Of a stretch of 64,000 nt of DNA, positions 1-8,119 are shown one piece after another. Each line of letters starts with the position of its first letter. The first letter of the stretch is position 1. Under the pieces are notes generated by a model, which was not told where the DNA came from, did not search any database, and was given only the letters and a program-made list of their open reading frames with translations. This stretch comes from Prolixibacteraceae bacterium (lineage in GTDB: Bacteria; Bacteroidota; Bacteroidia; Bacteroidales; Prolixibacteraceae): contig DOAQ01000024.1 of NCBI GenBank assembly GCA_003506435.1, forward strand, positions 68,590 through 132,589. Reading direction: 5' to 3'. Position numbers and translations under genes: made by a program.

Positions 1-952
1 CCGACACAAAGTCGATACGGTCATCTATGATGCTCAATGATCTGAAGACCTGCTCGACCGGTTTGTATTTCAGGAATGTACCTGAAAAAACAAGATCTTT
101 GAGTTCGTCTTCTTTAAACCGGATTTCGACATTATACCAGCGCTCCATCTTCTTTGCTATTTCGTCCAGTTTTTCTTTACGGAACACGATTCGTCCGTCT
201 TTCCATGAAGTATAGAAATCAGTATTCACATCGTCAATTTCAGGAATATTTCCCTGCTGCAATTCTGCACTTTGTCCCGGAAGCAGTGTTTTGTTCCACT
301 TTTTGTCTTCGGAACGAAGCAAAACTGAACCTTCAACCAAGGTTACGCTGGCGCGATCGTCGGACGAATAGGCTGATACGTTGAAAGAAGTCCCCAAAAC
401 CTCTACCGAGAATTTTTCAGCATTAACAACGAAGGGTTTGTGCTTATCGCGGGCAACTTCCATAAAGGCTTCCCCATCGATAAAAACTTCACGCGACGAC
501 CGATCGAATTCGGTAGGATATTTAAAAACCGAGCCCGAATTCAGCCATATTTTCGACCCGTCTGAAAGGTTTATCTGTGTCATTTGTCCCATTGGTACGA
601 CGATCTCAGTATAACGGGTTTCTTTGAATGAACCGGATATCAGGAAGTGGAGCAGAGCCCCGGAAACAACTGCAATCAGGATGACGGCAGCACGTATCCA
701 TACCCTGAAGGAAAGCCCGATAACCAGATCGTCATTTCTATGGAGTCGATGATCAAGCCTGTGTTTGGCTTCCTTTTTATCAAATGAATCCCATAAAAAG
801 ACTTTTTTTAGCTTGCTTTTAATTTCCGAAGCCCACTGATAATCGAAGCTAAACCTGCGATCCTTTTTGCTGAAATCTTCCAATGAAGTCTCATTATCGG
901 GATTATGCAGGCTGGAAATCAAATCTTCCCAATGTTTATTTTCGTTATCCAC
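1..952 (-). CDS. FecR-family anti-sigma factor (3' end outside the window)
   Basis: This is the inner-membrane anti-sigma sensor that pairs with the ECF sigma factor encoded just upstream at 1415-1969. About 317 codons are present and the C-terminus runs off the window. Roughly 105 cytoplasmic residues with acidic and basic stretches come first, then one membrane segment (VWIRAAVILIAVVSG, about 108-128). A FecR domain follows, with the typical VPMGQMTQINLSDGSKIWLN, GEAFMEVA and LGTSFNVSAY motifs, and a DUF4974-like region (FRKEKLDEIAKKMERWYNVEI) starts near the edge. I placed the start at a GTG (952) opening VDNENKHWEDL because no in-frame ATG precedes it. In Bacteroidota such pairs usually control a TonB-dependent transporter; none is visible here. 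Confidence 0.9.
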   Translation of the reverse strand, partial: MDNENKHWEDLISSLHNPDNETSLEDFSKKDRRFSFDYQWASEIKSKLKKVFLWDSFDKKEAKHRLDHRLHRNDDLVIGLSFRVWIRAAVILIAVVSGALLHFLISGSFKETRYTEIVVPMGQMTQINLSDGSKIWLNSGSVFKYPTEFDRSSREVFIDGEAFMEVARDKHKPFVVNAEKFSVEVLGTSFNVSAYSSDDRASVTLVEGSVLLRSEDKKWNKTLLPGQSAELQQGNIPEIDDVNTDFYTSWKDGRIVFRKEKLDEIAKKMERWYNVEIRFKEDELKDLVFSGTFLKYKPVEQVFRSLSIIDDRIDFVS

Positions 953-1149
953 GTTTCTATTGTTTTTCCCATTGACGAAAATGAATGATTGAAGGGTGAC
1001 AGTTTTTTAAATTATTTTTCAGAAAAATGCAATGGAAGAAAAGATGGCTAAATGGTTTAATTGTTACTGGTTGAAAATAATGTCATTTACACACTTTTTT
1101 GGACACTCTCTTCATTCGATATGTTCAGCGGAATATTCCGGCGGAAAAT

Positions 1150-1401
1150 GATTCAAATACTGTTGACATTTATTCAGAAGGAACAGAAATTAATTCAAAA
1201 GCAGATGATATACGGTAAAATGCAGTAAAAAATTATTCGGACACTACTCATAATCATTAAAACGAAAGTGCAGACTATTCAAATGCAAGTAAAAATTATT
1301 CAAACACTGCTTTCAGTTGTTCAAGCGCAATGGCATGTTGCTCAAACGTTGCTTACAGTCGTTCAAATGTGGGTGACATACATTCAAACACAGGTGAAAT
1401 G
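1150..1401 (+). repeat. 12-unit degenerate 21-bp tandem repeat
   Basis: Twelve successive 21-bp units, in exact phase, start at 1150, 1171, 1192 and so on to 1381. Most open with a variant of NATTCAAA (GATTCAAAT, TATTCAGAA, AATTCAAAA, TATTCGGAC, TATTCAAAC, TGTTCAAGC, CGTTCAAAT, CATTCAAAC). Because 21 bp is seven codons, one plus-strand frame encodes a heptad of the form xSNxxxx, but it has two in-frame stops (units 4 and 6). It is either a decayed heptad-repeat gene or a DNA-level array. It fills the sigma/anti-sigma intergenic gap. Confidence 0.8.
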
Positions 1402-1414
1402 TTTTTTTTGACGC

Positions 1415-1969
1415 TTACATAAACAGCAGAAACCGGATGGTCTTCTGGCTTACTTCCAGTTCCGATCTCAGAAATTTATAGGCCCGCGCCATTTGTGTTT
1501 TTACGGTATTCACCGAAAGTTGAAGTTCTTCAGCAATTTCGGCATACGATTTTTCTTCGAAAGCTGCCATCTTCAGTATCCTGCGCCTTTGTTCAGGTAA
1601 TTTATTGATGGCTTCATACAATTTATTCAGGATTCCTGCATCTTCTGCTAAATTCTGCATTTCATCGGGCATTGAATCCGATATTTTCTCCAGCCCGGAC
1701 CATTGCGATTGGTCCTTTCGCAAATAGCTTATGGCTGAGTTTTTAACAACCGTAACCAAATAATTTTGCAGCGATGATCTGATCTCAAATGAGCTGCGTT
1801 CTTCCCAGATTTTCGCAAAACAATCGATAACAATGTCTTCGGTTGCCTGCCTGTCTTTGACATAGGACGAAACAAAGGAACACAAAGGCAAATAATAGTA
1901 ATCGAACATTTTATCGAAAACCAACTTATCTCCTTCGCGTATCTTCCTCCAGTCAATTTGTTTCGTCAT
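1415..1969 (-). CDS. RNA polymerase ECF sigma factor (RpoE family)
   Basis: A 184-residue alternative sigma factor with the usual ECF size and layout. Region 2 (about 10-80) includes the core-binding and -10-recognition helix QATEDIVIDCFAKIWEER. After a short linker, region 4 (about 115-165) has the helix-turn-helix KSYAEIAEELQLSVNTVKTQ for -35 recognition. The FecR-like gene lies downstream on the same strand, so the two form a cell-surface-signalling pair. The gap between them is unusually long (462 bp) and is occupied by the 21-bp repeat array, so co-transcription is uncertain. ATG start at 1969. Confidence 0.93.
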   Translation of the reverse strand: MTKQIDWRKIREGDKLVFDKMFDYYYLPLCSFVSSYVKDRQATEDIVIDCFAKIWEERSSFEIRSSLQNYLVTVVKNSAISYLRKDQSQWSGLEKISDSMPDEMQNLAEDAGILNKLYEAINKLPEQRRRILKMAAFEEKSYAEIAEELQLSVNTVKTQMARAYKFLRSELEVSQKTIRFLLFM

Positions 1970-2002
1970 ATCCCCGTTAATGAAACCGGCTAAAATTAAG
2001 AA

Positions 2003-2548
2003 TTAATCTGTATAAATCTTTAAATTTTCCCAGTTCTCATTATCATTCGATTCAGGCTGAAAAGGAATATCGGTGATTGTCACTTTGTTATTTGTTTTCC
2101 AGGTTTCGTACATCACCTCATCGCCAATATGCCGTAAAAAAATGGCAACTCCCAGCGCCGAAAAAACAGAAACCTTATGATCCCTGATGTTTCCGTATTC
2201 GGGATAAACCAATTGAATGCAAAAATTTAACTCAGTCGGATCGTTTCGTTGAAGTTGCACAAACGAATTCATAGTAACTACGTCCGGAGGAATTTCATGC
2301 GGCTGAACTCTATCGGCCAACAGCAAATTTGCCTTGAGCTGTTGAATGGCCCTGAAATGGGTTGAACAATGGCTTTCGACCGATCTGATCAGCCGCATGA
2401 GTTCCTCAAAATCGAGGACAGAAACGATCATTTTATTGCTGATTTTAACGTTTGACAATTTTCTCTTCCTCCTTTTCAGCTTTTTCTCGTTTCTTTTTTC
2501 CTTTAAACTTTTCTTCGGCTCTTTCAAGCCAGTGCTTTTTTTTGCCAT
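2003..2548 (-). CDS. GreA/GreB C-terminal-like (Rnk-type) protein with basic N-terminal extension
   Basis: The protein resembles Rnk and other small proteins built on the GreA/GreB C-terminal FKBP-like domain. It has a helical region (VLDFEELMRLIRSVESH...) followed by PPDVVTMNSFVQLQ, a conserved 'valid/true start' strand motif of the family, then LVYPEY and SVFSALGVAIFLRHIGDEV. Rnk-type proteins bind RNA polymerase in the secondary channel region. The first 39 residues are very lysine/arginine rich, and a second start (MIVSVLDFEEL, residue 40) would give a normal-length protein. It lies directly downstream of a paralogue (2593-3006) on the same strand. The function in this organism is inferred from family only. 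Confidence 0.75.
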   Translation of the reverse strand: MAKKSTGLKEPKKSLKEKRNEKKLKRRKRKLSNVKISNKMIVSVLDFEELMRLIRSVESHCSTHFRAIQQLKANLLLADRVQPHEIPPDVVTMNSFVQLQRNDPTELNFCIQLVYPEYGNIRDHKVSVFSALGVAIFLRHIGDEVMYETWKTNNKVTITDIPFQPESNDNENWENLKIYTD

Positions 2549-2592
2549 GACTTTTGTTTTTTAAATTATACCATAATGCTGCCAGTCCGTTT

Positions 2593-3006
2593 TCAAACCA
2601 AGTACTCCCCATTTGCTTCAGGCTGATACAAAATGCGTTTAATTTCCATGCGTTTGATGCCTTTCGGAACTTCAAAAGAAATGATACTCCCAGTCCGGTA
2701 TCCCAGCAACGCCGCCCCCAATGGAGATAATACCGAGATGTTCCCGACTTTAAAATCGGCATTTTTCGGATAAACAAGCTTTACCACCATCGGTCGACCG
2801 GTATCCAGGTCAATCACTTCAACCTGCGAATTCATGGTTACAAAATCGGGGGCGATTTGTTCCGAAGAAACCCTTTCTGCCCGCTTGATTTCTTCTCCTA
2901 AGAACGACAGATTCTTTAGTTCTACTGTCTTTAAATTTTTTACTGAATTGACTAACCCACATAAACGGACATAGTCTAATTCTGTAATTTGAATGTTGTC
3001 TTTCAT
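2593..3006 (-). CDS. GreA/GreB family (Rnk-like) elongation-factor-type protein
   Basis: A 137-residue protein beginning MKDNIQITELDYVRL. It has an N-terminal helical part and the Gre C-terminal domain: APDFVTMNSQVEVIDLDTG, VKLVYPKNAD, ISVLSPLGAALLGYRTGSII. The longer open frame up to 3144 adds an implausible N-terminus, so I chose the internal ATG at 3006, which aligns with family starts. It is the paralogue of, and lies 44 bp upstream of, the 2003-2548 gene. Family knowledge suggests binding to RNA polymerase or a nucleoside-diphosphate-kinase-regulator role; the substrate or partner cannot be read from the sequence. Confidence 0.8.
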   Translation of the reverse strand: MKDNIQITELDYVRLCGLVNSVKNLKTVELKNLSFLGEEIKRAERVSSEQIAPDFVTMNSQVEVIDLDTGRPMVVKLVYPKNADFKVGNISVLSPLGAALLGYRTGSIISFEVPKGIKRMEIKRILYQPEANGEYLV

Positions 3007-3519
3007 CTCTAAAGCAATTAATGTTAAAAAAATGGATTGAATAGTTGAATAGATACGAAGAGCGCCAAGGACAATTAATTGATCCTGACCGCTCCCGGAA
3101 TAAAACGAACAGACTGGCCGCTTATCCTTTCCCTGTCGAACCATAGGCGCCTGACAGGCGGCAGGTTGACGATTCTTTTATCAGCCCGCTGTTTTGTAGT
3201 TTTTACAATCTGGTTTATCGCTGATATTGCCTGCCGGATCGTCCAAAAAAAACATCTGCCGGGAAACCATAGCGTCTGTACGCTCCAATCCGGAAACAGT
3301 TCTGCCCCGGGAGCTTGCAGTAAGTTGTTGCGATCGGGAAAACAAATACCATTTTGATTCCCTGCTTCAACTATCTTTGTATGGTTAAACATTTTTTCGT
3401 TCATAATTTTTGAAACAAAAAAAATACAAACAGATAAAAATCGATATCGATGTATATTAGATCGTATCCGATGCAATAGTAATGAAATTTTTTGTATTTC
3501 CATATAAACTATTACCCGA
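3007..3519. other. Divergent intergenic region; possible remnant ORF
   Basis: This 513-bp gap separates the leftward Gre-like pair from the rightward MarR-like gene. A minus-strand open frame (about 3075-3404, MNEKMFNHTKIVEAG...) has no recognisable domain and may be chance or a remnant. A plus-strand TATCTTTG box at 3372-3379 fits the Bacteroidota -7 consensus TAnnTTTG and may drive the gene at 3520. Otherwise I see nothing. Confidence 0.4.
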
Positions 3520-4218
3520 ATGAAGAATAAGTATGCCATTTTAAAACAGATAATTGACCTTTATGAAGATTACGAGCAGGAAGAAAAACAAATGAGCCTG
3601 CTGAATTTTGCTCATTGGATTATTGGTAAACTGAACGATGAGCCCGAACTCGATAAAAAAGCTACTTCGTATAAATATTCCGGACCATATTCTGCTCCGT
3701 CTTCTTTATTCAACCAGTTTAACGAAAAAACGCGTTTCCTTGAAACGGTATCGAGAATTGCCCGGTATCATGAGTTTTATTCCCGGAAAGCCTTAAAAGA
3801 CATGGTCATCAATACTCGTCTCGAATTTCTGTTTCTTCAAACAGTTCATTTAATGGAGAAAGCAAAGAAAACCGACTTAATAGCCCTTTACAACCTTGAA
3901 TATACAACCGGCATGGATACTATCAGGCGACTGATTAACAACGGGCTGCTCTTCGAAGTACAGGACGAATCGGACAAAAGAGCGAAACTGTTGGCGCTCA
4001 CTCCAAAAGGAGAAGATATACTGAGCCAGTCGAACAAAAATATGAATGACGAGAATACCATGTTTTTCGCCGCAATAAGTGATAATAAGTGGAAAAAAAT
4101 CTTACCGACGCTGGAAGAAATTGATGAGTTCCACAACAACATATACAAGAAACATGGCAGCAAACCGTTCGCCGAACTATCGAACCTGATGGATTCACTG
4201 AAACATTTGTATAAGTAA
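3520..4218 (+). CDS. MarR-like winged-helix transcriptional regulator
   Basis: A 232-residue cytoplasmic DNA-binding protein. Its N-terminal third is helical and charged. The central part (about 100-175) is a winged helix: LEFLFLQTVHLMEKAKKTDL, TTGMDTIRRLINNGLLFEVQDESDKRAKLLALTPKGEDIL. The DESDKRAKLLALTPKG wing is the characteristic MarR signature. The protein is longer than classical MarR (about 150 residues), as is common in Bacteroidota. Neighbouring genes do not point to a clear regulon. ATG at 3520 follows a candidate promoter at 3372-3379. Confidence 0.8.
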   Translation: MKNKYAILKQIIDLYEDYEQEEKQMSLLNFAHWIIGKLNDEPELDKKATSYKYSGPYSAPSSLFNQFNEKTRFLETVSRIARYHEFYSRKALKDMVINTRLEFLFLQTVHLMEKAKKTDLIALYNLEYTTGMDTIRRLINNGLLFEVQDESDKRAKLLALTPKGEDILSQSNKNMNDENTMFFAAISDNKWKKILPTLEEIDEFHNNIYKKHGSKPFAELSNLMDSLKHLYK

Positions 4219-4554
4219 CGGAATATCGAAAGGGTAGATGGCTTAATTGCTAAATGATAGAATTGCTGAATGGTTTGATGGTTTAATTGTCAGGATATCA
4301 ATTCCTAAAACCGGATTGAGGGCAGACAAATTATTTTTCTTCCTGAAGAATGGGTACCTTCCTTCCTTCCGGGAGTGTTTTTCCTTATAAAGAAAGTCTT
4401 CCTTTCCTCCGGAGAGAGAATGTCTTTCCCTTATAAAGGCAAACAACATAAATTAATTCTAAAAAATTAAGAATAAATTGATTGATAAATTTTGCCGAAA
4501 CTCTCACAATGCTAATTTTGGCATCTCAAAAAACAAAAGAGAAGCAACCTTATC
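4219..4554. repeat. Intergenic region with low-complexity direct repeats
   Basis: The gap contains a degenerate run of the type GAATTGCTGAATGGTTTGATGG (about 4225-4290), related to a similar run near 1040. It also contains a direct repeat TTTTTCCTTATAAAG / TTTCCCTTATAAAG (about 4377-4440). No gene is seen. The promoter for nfnA probably lies at the right end. Confidence 0.5.
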
Positions 4555-5385
4555 ATGAATAAGATTATAGAGAAAGAATTTTTTTCGCCCAAAGTGGCCT
4601 GCTTTGTAATTGAAGCGCCCCGCATTGCCCGGTCGCGGAAACCGGGTCATTTTGTTATCCTGCGGGTTGATGAAAAGGGCGAACGCATACCGCTGACCAT
4701 TACCGATGCTGATGAAAAAGCAGGCACCATTACGCTGGTAGTCCAGAAGATGGGTGTTAGTTCCGAAAAACTTTGCGCTCTTGAACCGGGCGATGAAATA
4801 CTTGATGTGGTCGGGCCACTGGGCCGGGCTACCGACATTCACAAGGTCGGCACTATTCTGGCCTGTGGCGGAGGCGTGGGCGTGGCTCCCCTGCTCCCCA
4901 TCGTTCAGGGGTTCAAAAAAGCAGGCAACCGGGTAATCTCTATTCTTGCCGCACGCAGCAAAGATTTAATCATTCTTGAAGAAGAAATCAGGAAGTGGTC
5001 TGACGAGGTGATCATCATGACCGACGACGGTTCCTACGGAAGAAAAGGCTTGGTAACAGCCGGAGCAGAAGAGGTAATCCTGCGCGAAAAAGTAGACGAA
5101 TGTGTTGCCATCGGTCCTGCTGTAATGATGAAATTTACTTCTCTTCTGACAAAAAAATACAACATTCCAACCCAGGCCAGCCTCAATGCAATGATGGTTG
5201 ACGGTACCGGAATGTGCGGCGCCTGCCGGGTAAGTGTGGGCGGACAAACCAAATTCACCTGTGTCGACGGCCCCGAATTCGACGCCCACCAGATTGACTT
5301 CAACGAACTGATGCTCCGGCTGGGTGGTTATACTGAACTGGAAAAAGAGGCTTATCAACATTATTTCGAATCATCAATAAAATAA
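4555..5385 (+). CDS. NfnA-type ferredoxin-NADP reductase / sulfide dehydrogenase-like FAD/NAD-binding subunit
   Basis: A 276-residue flavoprotein subunit of the dihydroorotate dehydrogenase electron transfer/NfnA family. Residues about 1-95 form the FAD-binding barrel (PRIARSRKPGHFVILR). Residues about 100-210 form the NAD-binding Rossmann part (ILACGGGVGVAPLLPIV). A C-terminal [2Fe-2S] cysteine cluster follows (GTGMCGACRVSVGG...FTCVDGPEF). It is 3 bp from nfnB, so the two are translationally coupled. In the known complex this subunit exchanges electrons between NAD(H), a [2Fe-2S] centre and the large subunit during flavin-based electron bifurcation with ferredoxin and NADP(H). It could instead belong to a sulfide dehydrogenase; the families overlap. 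Confidence 0.88.
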   Translation: MNKIIEKEFFSPKVACFVIEAPRIARSRKPGHFVILRVDEKGERIPLTITDADEKAGTITLVVQKMGVSSEKLCALEPGDEILDVVGPLGRATDIHKVGTILACGGGVGVAPLLPIVQGFKKAGNRVISILAARSKDLIILEEEIRKWSDEVIIMTDDGSYGRKGLVTAGAEEVILREKVDECVAIGPAVMMKFTSLLTKKYNIPTQASLNAMMVDGTGMCGACRVSVGGQTKFTCVDGPEFDAHQIDFNELMLRLGGYTELEKEAYQHYFESSIK

Positions 5386-5388
5386 GCC

Positions 5389-6885
5389 ATGACAGACGAA
5401 AAAGAATACCTGAAGATTGAACGTGAAAAAGAATGGCGTGTTGAACTTCGCAACAAGATAAAAAACAAGGAACGCACGGATTTGCTTCGGGTAAAAATGC
5501 CCGAGATGGATCCTATGGAACGCATCAAATACCAGGACAGGGAAGTAAACCAGGGGCTGTCGGTAGCACAGGCACAGGCCGAAGCCGTTCGTTGCATGGA
5601 CTGTGTAAACCCGACCTGTATCGAAGGTTGTCCGGTGAGCATCAACATTCCGAAATTTGTAAAATATATCGAAAAAGGCGAATTCCTGAATGCTGCCAAA
5701 ACACTGAAAGAAACTTCGGCGCTGCCTGCGGTTTGCGGCCGTGTGTGTCCGCAGGAAAAACAGTGTGAACAAAGTTGTTTCTATACCCAAAAGCTAAAAA
5801 AAGACGCCGTTGCGATTGGCTACCTCGAACGTTTTGCAGCCGACTATGAACGCGAAAGCGGACAAATATCGGTTCCGGAAACGGCTCCCAAAAACGGGAT
5901 TAAAATTGCAGCTATTGGCTCTGGTCCGGCTTCTCTTTCGTTTGCAGGCGATATGATCAAGCTCGGGTACGATGTAACCGTATTCGAAGCCTTGCACGAA
6001 ATTGGCGGCGTACTGAAATACGGTATCCCGGAATTCAGGTTGCCCAACAAAATTGTGGATGTCGAACTGGAAAACCTGAAAAAGATGGGTGTGAAGTTCG
6101 AAACCAATTTCATTGTCGGTAAAACGGCCAGTTTTGACGATCTGAAAGCGGAAGGCTATCAGGCCTTTTTTGTGGCCAGTGGTGCCGGACTGCCTAATTT
6201 TATGAATATACCGGGTGAAAATTTCAACGGAATCCTTTCATCGAACGAATACCTGACGCGAGTTAATCTGATGAATGCCGCCGACAATGCTTTTGACACA
6301 CCGGTTTTCAAAGGTAAAAATGTGGCGGTGATCGGTGGCGGCAATACCGCTATGGACTCGGTACGAACCGCCAAACGGTTGGGCGCCGAGCGTGCTATGA
6401 TCGTTTACCGGCGCAGCCGCGAAGAAATGCCTGCCCGTATTGAAGAAGTAAAACATGCAGAAGAAGAAGGCATCGAATTCATGAACCTGAATAATCCGAT
6501 TGAATATTTCGCTGACGAAAAAGGACATGTGAACCGGATGCGCCTCCAACGAATGGAATTGGGTGAACCCGATGCTTCAGGACGTCGTCGGCCTGTTACT
6601 ATAGAAGGTTCAGAATATGACATTGCAGTTGATCTTGTAATAGTCGCCGTTGGCGTATCGCCCAACCCCTTAATAAAAAATGCACTGCCCGACCTAAAAG
6701 TGAGCCGCTGGGGAACCATTGATGTTGAGGAAGGTAAAATGCAAAGTTCGATACCAGAACTGTTTGCCGGAGGCGACATTGTACGTGGCGGCGCAACAGT
6801 GATTCTTGCCATGGGCGACGGCCGCAAAGCTGCCGCTTCGATGCACGAATATTTGCAACAACGAGTAACGAGTAACGAGTTTTAG
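5389..6885 (+). CDS. NfnB / GltA-like NADPH-dependent glutamate synthase-type large subunit
   Basis: 498 residues. The N-terminal Fer4_20 domain (about 60-140) has two cysteine clusters, CMDCVNPTCIEGCPV and CGRVCPQEKQCEQSC. The FAD-binding GSGPASLSFAGDMIKLG is near 185, the NADPH-binding VIGGGNTAMDSVRTAKRLG near 315, and LFAGGDIVRGGATVILAMGDGRKAA near the end. This is the homotetrameric gltA/NfnB family. Adjacency to an NfnA-like gene and absence of a glutamate synthase amidotransferase subunit favour transhydrogenase (NADH-dependent reduced ferredoxin:NADP oxidoreductase) rather than glutamate synthesis. The last residues (QQRVTSNEF) are encoded by a CGAGTAA repeat, so the original C-terminus has been altered by repeat growth. 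Confidence 0.9.
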   Translation: MTDEKEYLKIEREKEWRVELRNKIKNKERTDLLRVKMPEMDPMERIKYQDREVNQGLSVAQAQAEAVRCMDCVNPTCIEGCPVSINIPKFVKYIEKGEFLNAAKTLKETSALPAVCGRVCPQEKQCEQSCFYTQKLKKDAVAIGYLERFAADYERESGQISVPETAPKNGIKIAAIGSGPASLSFAGDMIKLGYDVTVFEALHEIGGVLKYGIPEFRLPNKIVDVELENLKKMGVKFETNFIVGKTASFDDLKAEGYQAFFVASGAGLPNFMNIPGENFNGILSSNEYLTRVNLMNAADNAFDTPVFKGKNVAVIGGGNTAMDSVRTAKRLGAERAMIVYRRSREEMPARIEEVKHAEEEGIEFMNLNNPIEYFADEKGHVNRMRLQRMELGEPDASGRRRPVTIEGSEYDIAVDLVIVAVGVSPNPLIKNALPDLKVSRWGTIDVEEGKMQSSIPELFAGGDIVRGGATVILAMGDGRKAAASMHEYLQQRVTSNEF

Positions 6886-6936
6886 GGTACATATATCGTA
6901 AATCGACAATCGACAATCGACAATCGTAAATCGTAA
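6861..6936 (+). repeat. 7-bp tandem repeats at the nfnB 3' end and spacer
   Basis: Three copies of ACGAGTA-type 7-mers (6861-6879) form the last codons of nfnB. After 15 bp come six in-phase 7-mers (ATCGTAA, ATCGACA x3, ATCGTAA x2; 6895-6936), ending 22 bp before the next start codon. These short arrays are probably slippage-prone. Confidence 0.8.
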
Positions 6937-6958
6937 ATTATTGAATAAAAATAGTGGT

Positions 6959-7948
6959 ATGGCAAATTTAACAACCCGTTTTTTCGGACTTGAACTAAAA
7001 AGTCCGGTAATTGCAGCCAGCAGCAGCATGACCGGAAACCTGGAGCAAATCAAAAAAATAGCAAAAGCCGGGGCTGGCGCCGTAGTCCTGAAGTCAATCT
7101 TCGAGGAAGAAATTTATCATCAGTTGCAGGAAGAACTGAGCCTGCGTTCGGAAATGCATTCCGATCCGGAATACCTCGACTATTTCGACTATGTTATTAA
7201 AGATGAAACGCTAAAAAAATACGTTCAACTGGTGGCTGCGGCAAAAAAAACCGTTGACATCCCGGTGATTGCCAGTATCAACTGCATCAGTTCGGGCGAC
7301 TGGACATTGTTTGCAAAAAAGCTGGAAGATGCAGGCGCCGATGCACTTGAACTGAACCTTTTTGTGATGCCATCGGATGCCGGGAAAAGCAGTGAATGCA
7401 ACGAGCAGTTCTACTTTCAGACCATAAAAAAAGTAAAAGAAAAAGTGAACATTCCGGTAGCCATAAAAATCAGCCATTACTTTTCGAACCTTGCGCGAAT
7501 TAGCGGGGAACTTTCAGAAACCGGCATTGCAGGAATCAGCCTGTTTAATCGTTTCATTACTCCGGATATTGACATTGACACTCAAAAAGTGGTTTCAACC
7601 AATGTTCTGAGCCAGGCCAACGAATATCTTTTGCCGCTCCGTTGGACCGGTATTCTTTCCGGCCAGGTAAAATGTGATTTGGCAGCCACCACCGGTATCC
7701 ATTCAGCCGAAACAGCCATTAAGTTTTTACTGGCAGGAGCATCTGCCGTTCAGGTAGCTTCGGTCCTTTATACCGAAGGAGTGGAAGCAATTACCACCAT
7801 GAATAAAGGTATTGCAGAATGGATGGACAAAAATAATTATCAGAAAATTGATGATTTCAAAGGTTCGTTGAGTATGGCAAATGCAGGAAACGCAGGAGCC
7901 TTCGAGCGCGTTCAGTTCATGAAATATTTCGGGGGGAAAGAATTTTAA
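6959..7948 (+). CDS. Dihydroorotate dehydrogenase-like FMN protein
   Basis: A 329-residue TIM-barrel protein of the PyrD-like family (MANLTTRFFGLELKSPVIAASSS..., VPVAIKISHYFSNLA, GTGIHSAETAIKFLLAGASAVQVASVLY-type phosphate-binding end). The segment that in true class 1 dihydroorotate dehydrogenases carries the NxSCPN motif reads ELNLFVMPSDAGKSS here, so the substrate is probably not dihydroorotate. I chose ATG at 6959 over the TTG at 6941. It follows nfnAB on the same strand with a candidate terminator after it, so it probably shares their redox role, by analogy with PreT/PreA pairs (inference). Confidence 0.85.
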   Translation: MANLTTRFFGLELKSPVIAASSSMTGNLEQIKKIAKAGAGAVVLKSIFEEEIYHQLQEELSLRSEMHSDPEYLDYFDYVIKDETLKKYVQLVAAAKKTVDIPVIASINCISSGDWTLFAKKLEDAGADALELNLFVMPSDAGKSSECNEQFYFQTIKKVKEKVNIPVAIKISHYFSNLARISGELSETGIAGISLFNRFITPDIDIDTQKVVSTNVLSQANEYLLPLRWTGILSGQVKCDLAATTGIHSAETAIKFLLAGASAVQVASVLYTEGVEAITTMNKGIAEWMDKNNYQKIDDFKGSLSMANAGNAGAFERVQFMKYFGGKEF

Positions 7949-7982
7949 GTACAAATCGGAGCCTGTCCCGAACAACTTGGTT

Positions 7983-8015
7983 ACTGACCGGATGATTTAA
8001 AATCGTCCGGTCAGT
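7983..8015 (+). terminator. Rho-independent-like hairpin after the nfnAB cluster
   Basis: Inverted repeat ACTGACCGGATGATTT / AAATCGTCCGGTCAGT with one mismatch and a single-base loop, 35 bp after the stop codon at 7948. It is followed by ATTGTTTAAA. Confidence 0.7.
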
Positions 8016-8119
8016 ATTGTTTAAACCCATATCGAAAGCATGACAAACCTCCATGTTTTTACGATGAAAATCATCTTCATTTGCCGCCGTTTAAAGTTTC
8101 AGGAAAAATTGTAAATTGC

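Noticed and set aside
3075..3539. Minus-strand open frame as a gene.
   Set aside because: No recognisable family, and its start region overlaps the start of the MarR-like gene; kept only as a possible remnant from 3404.
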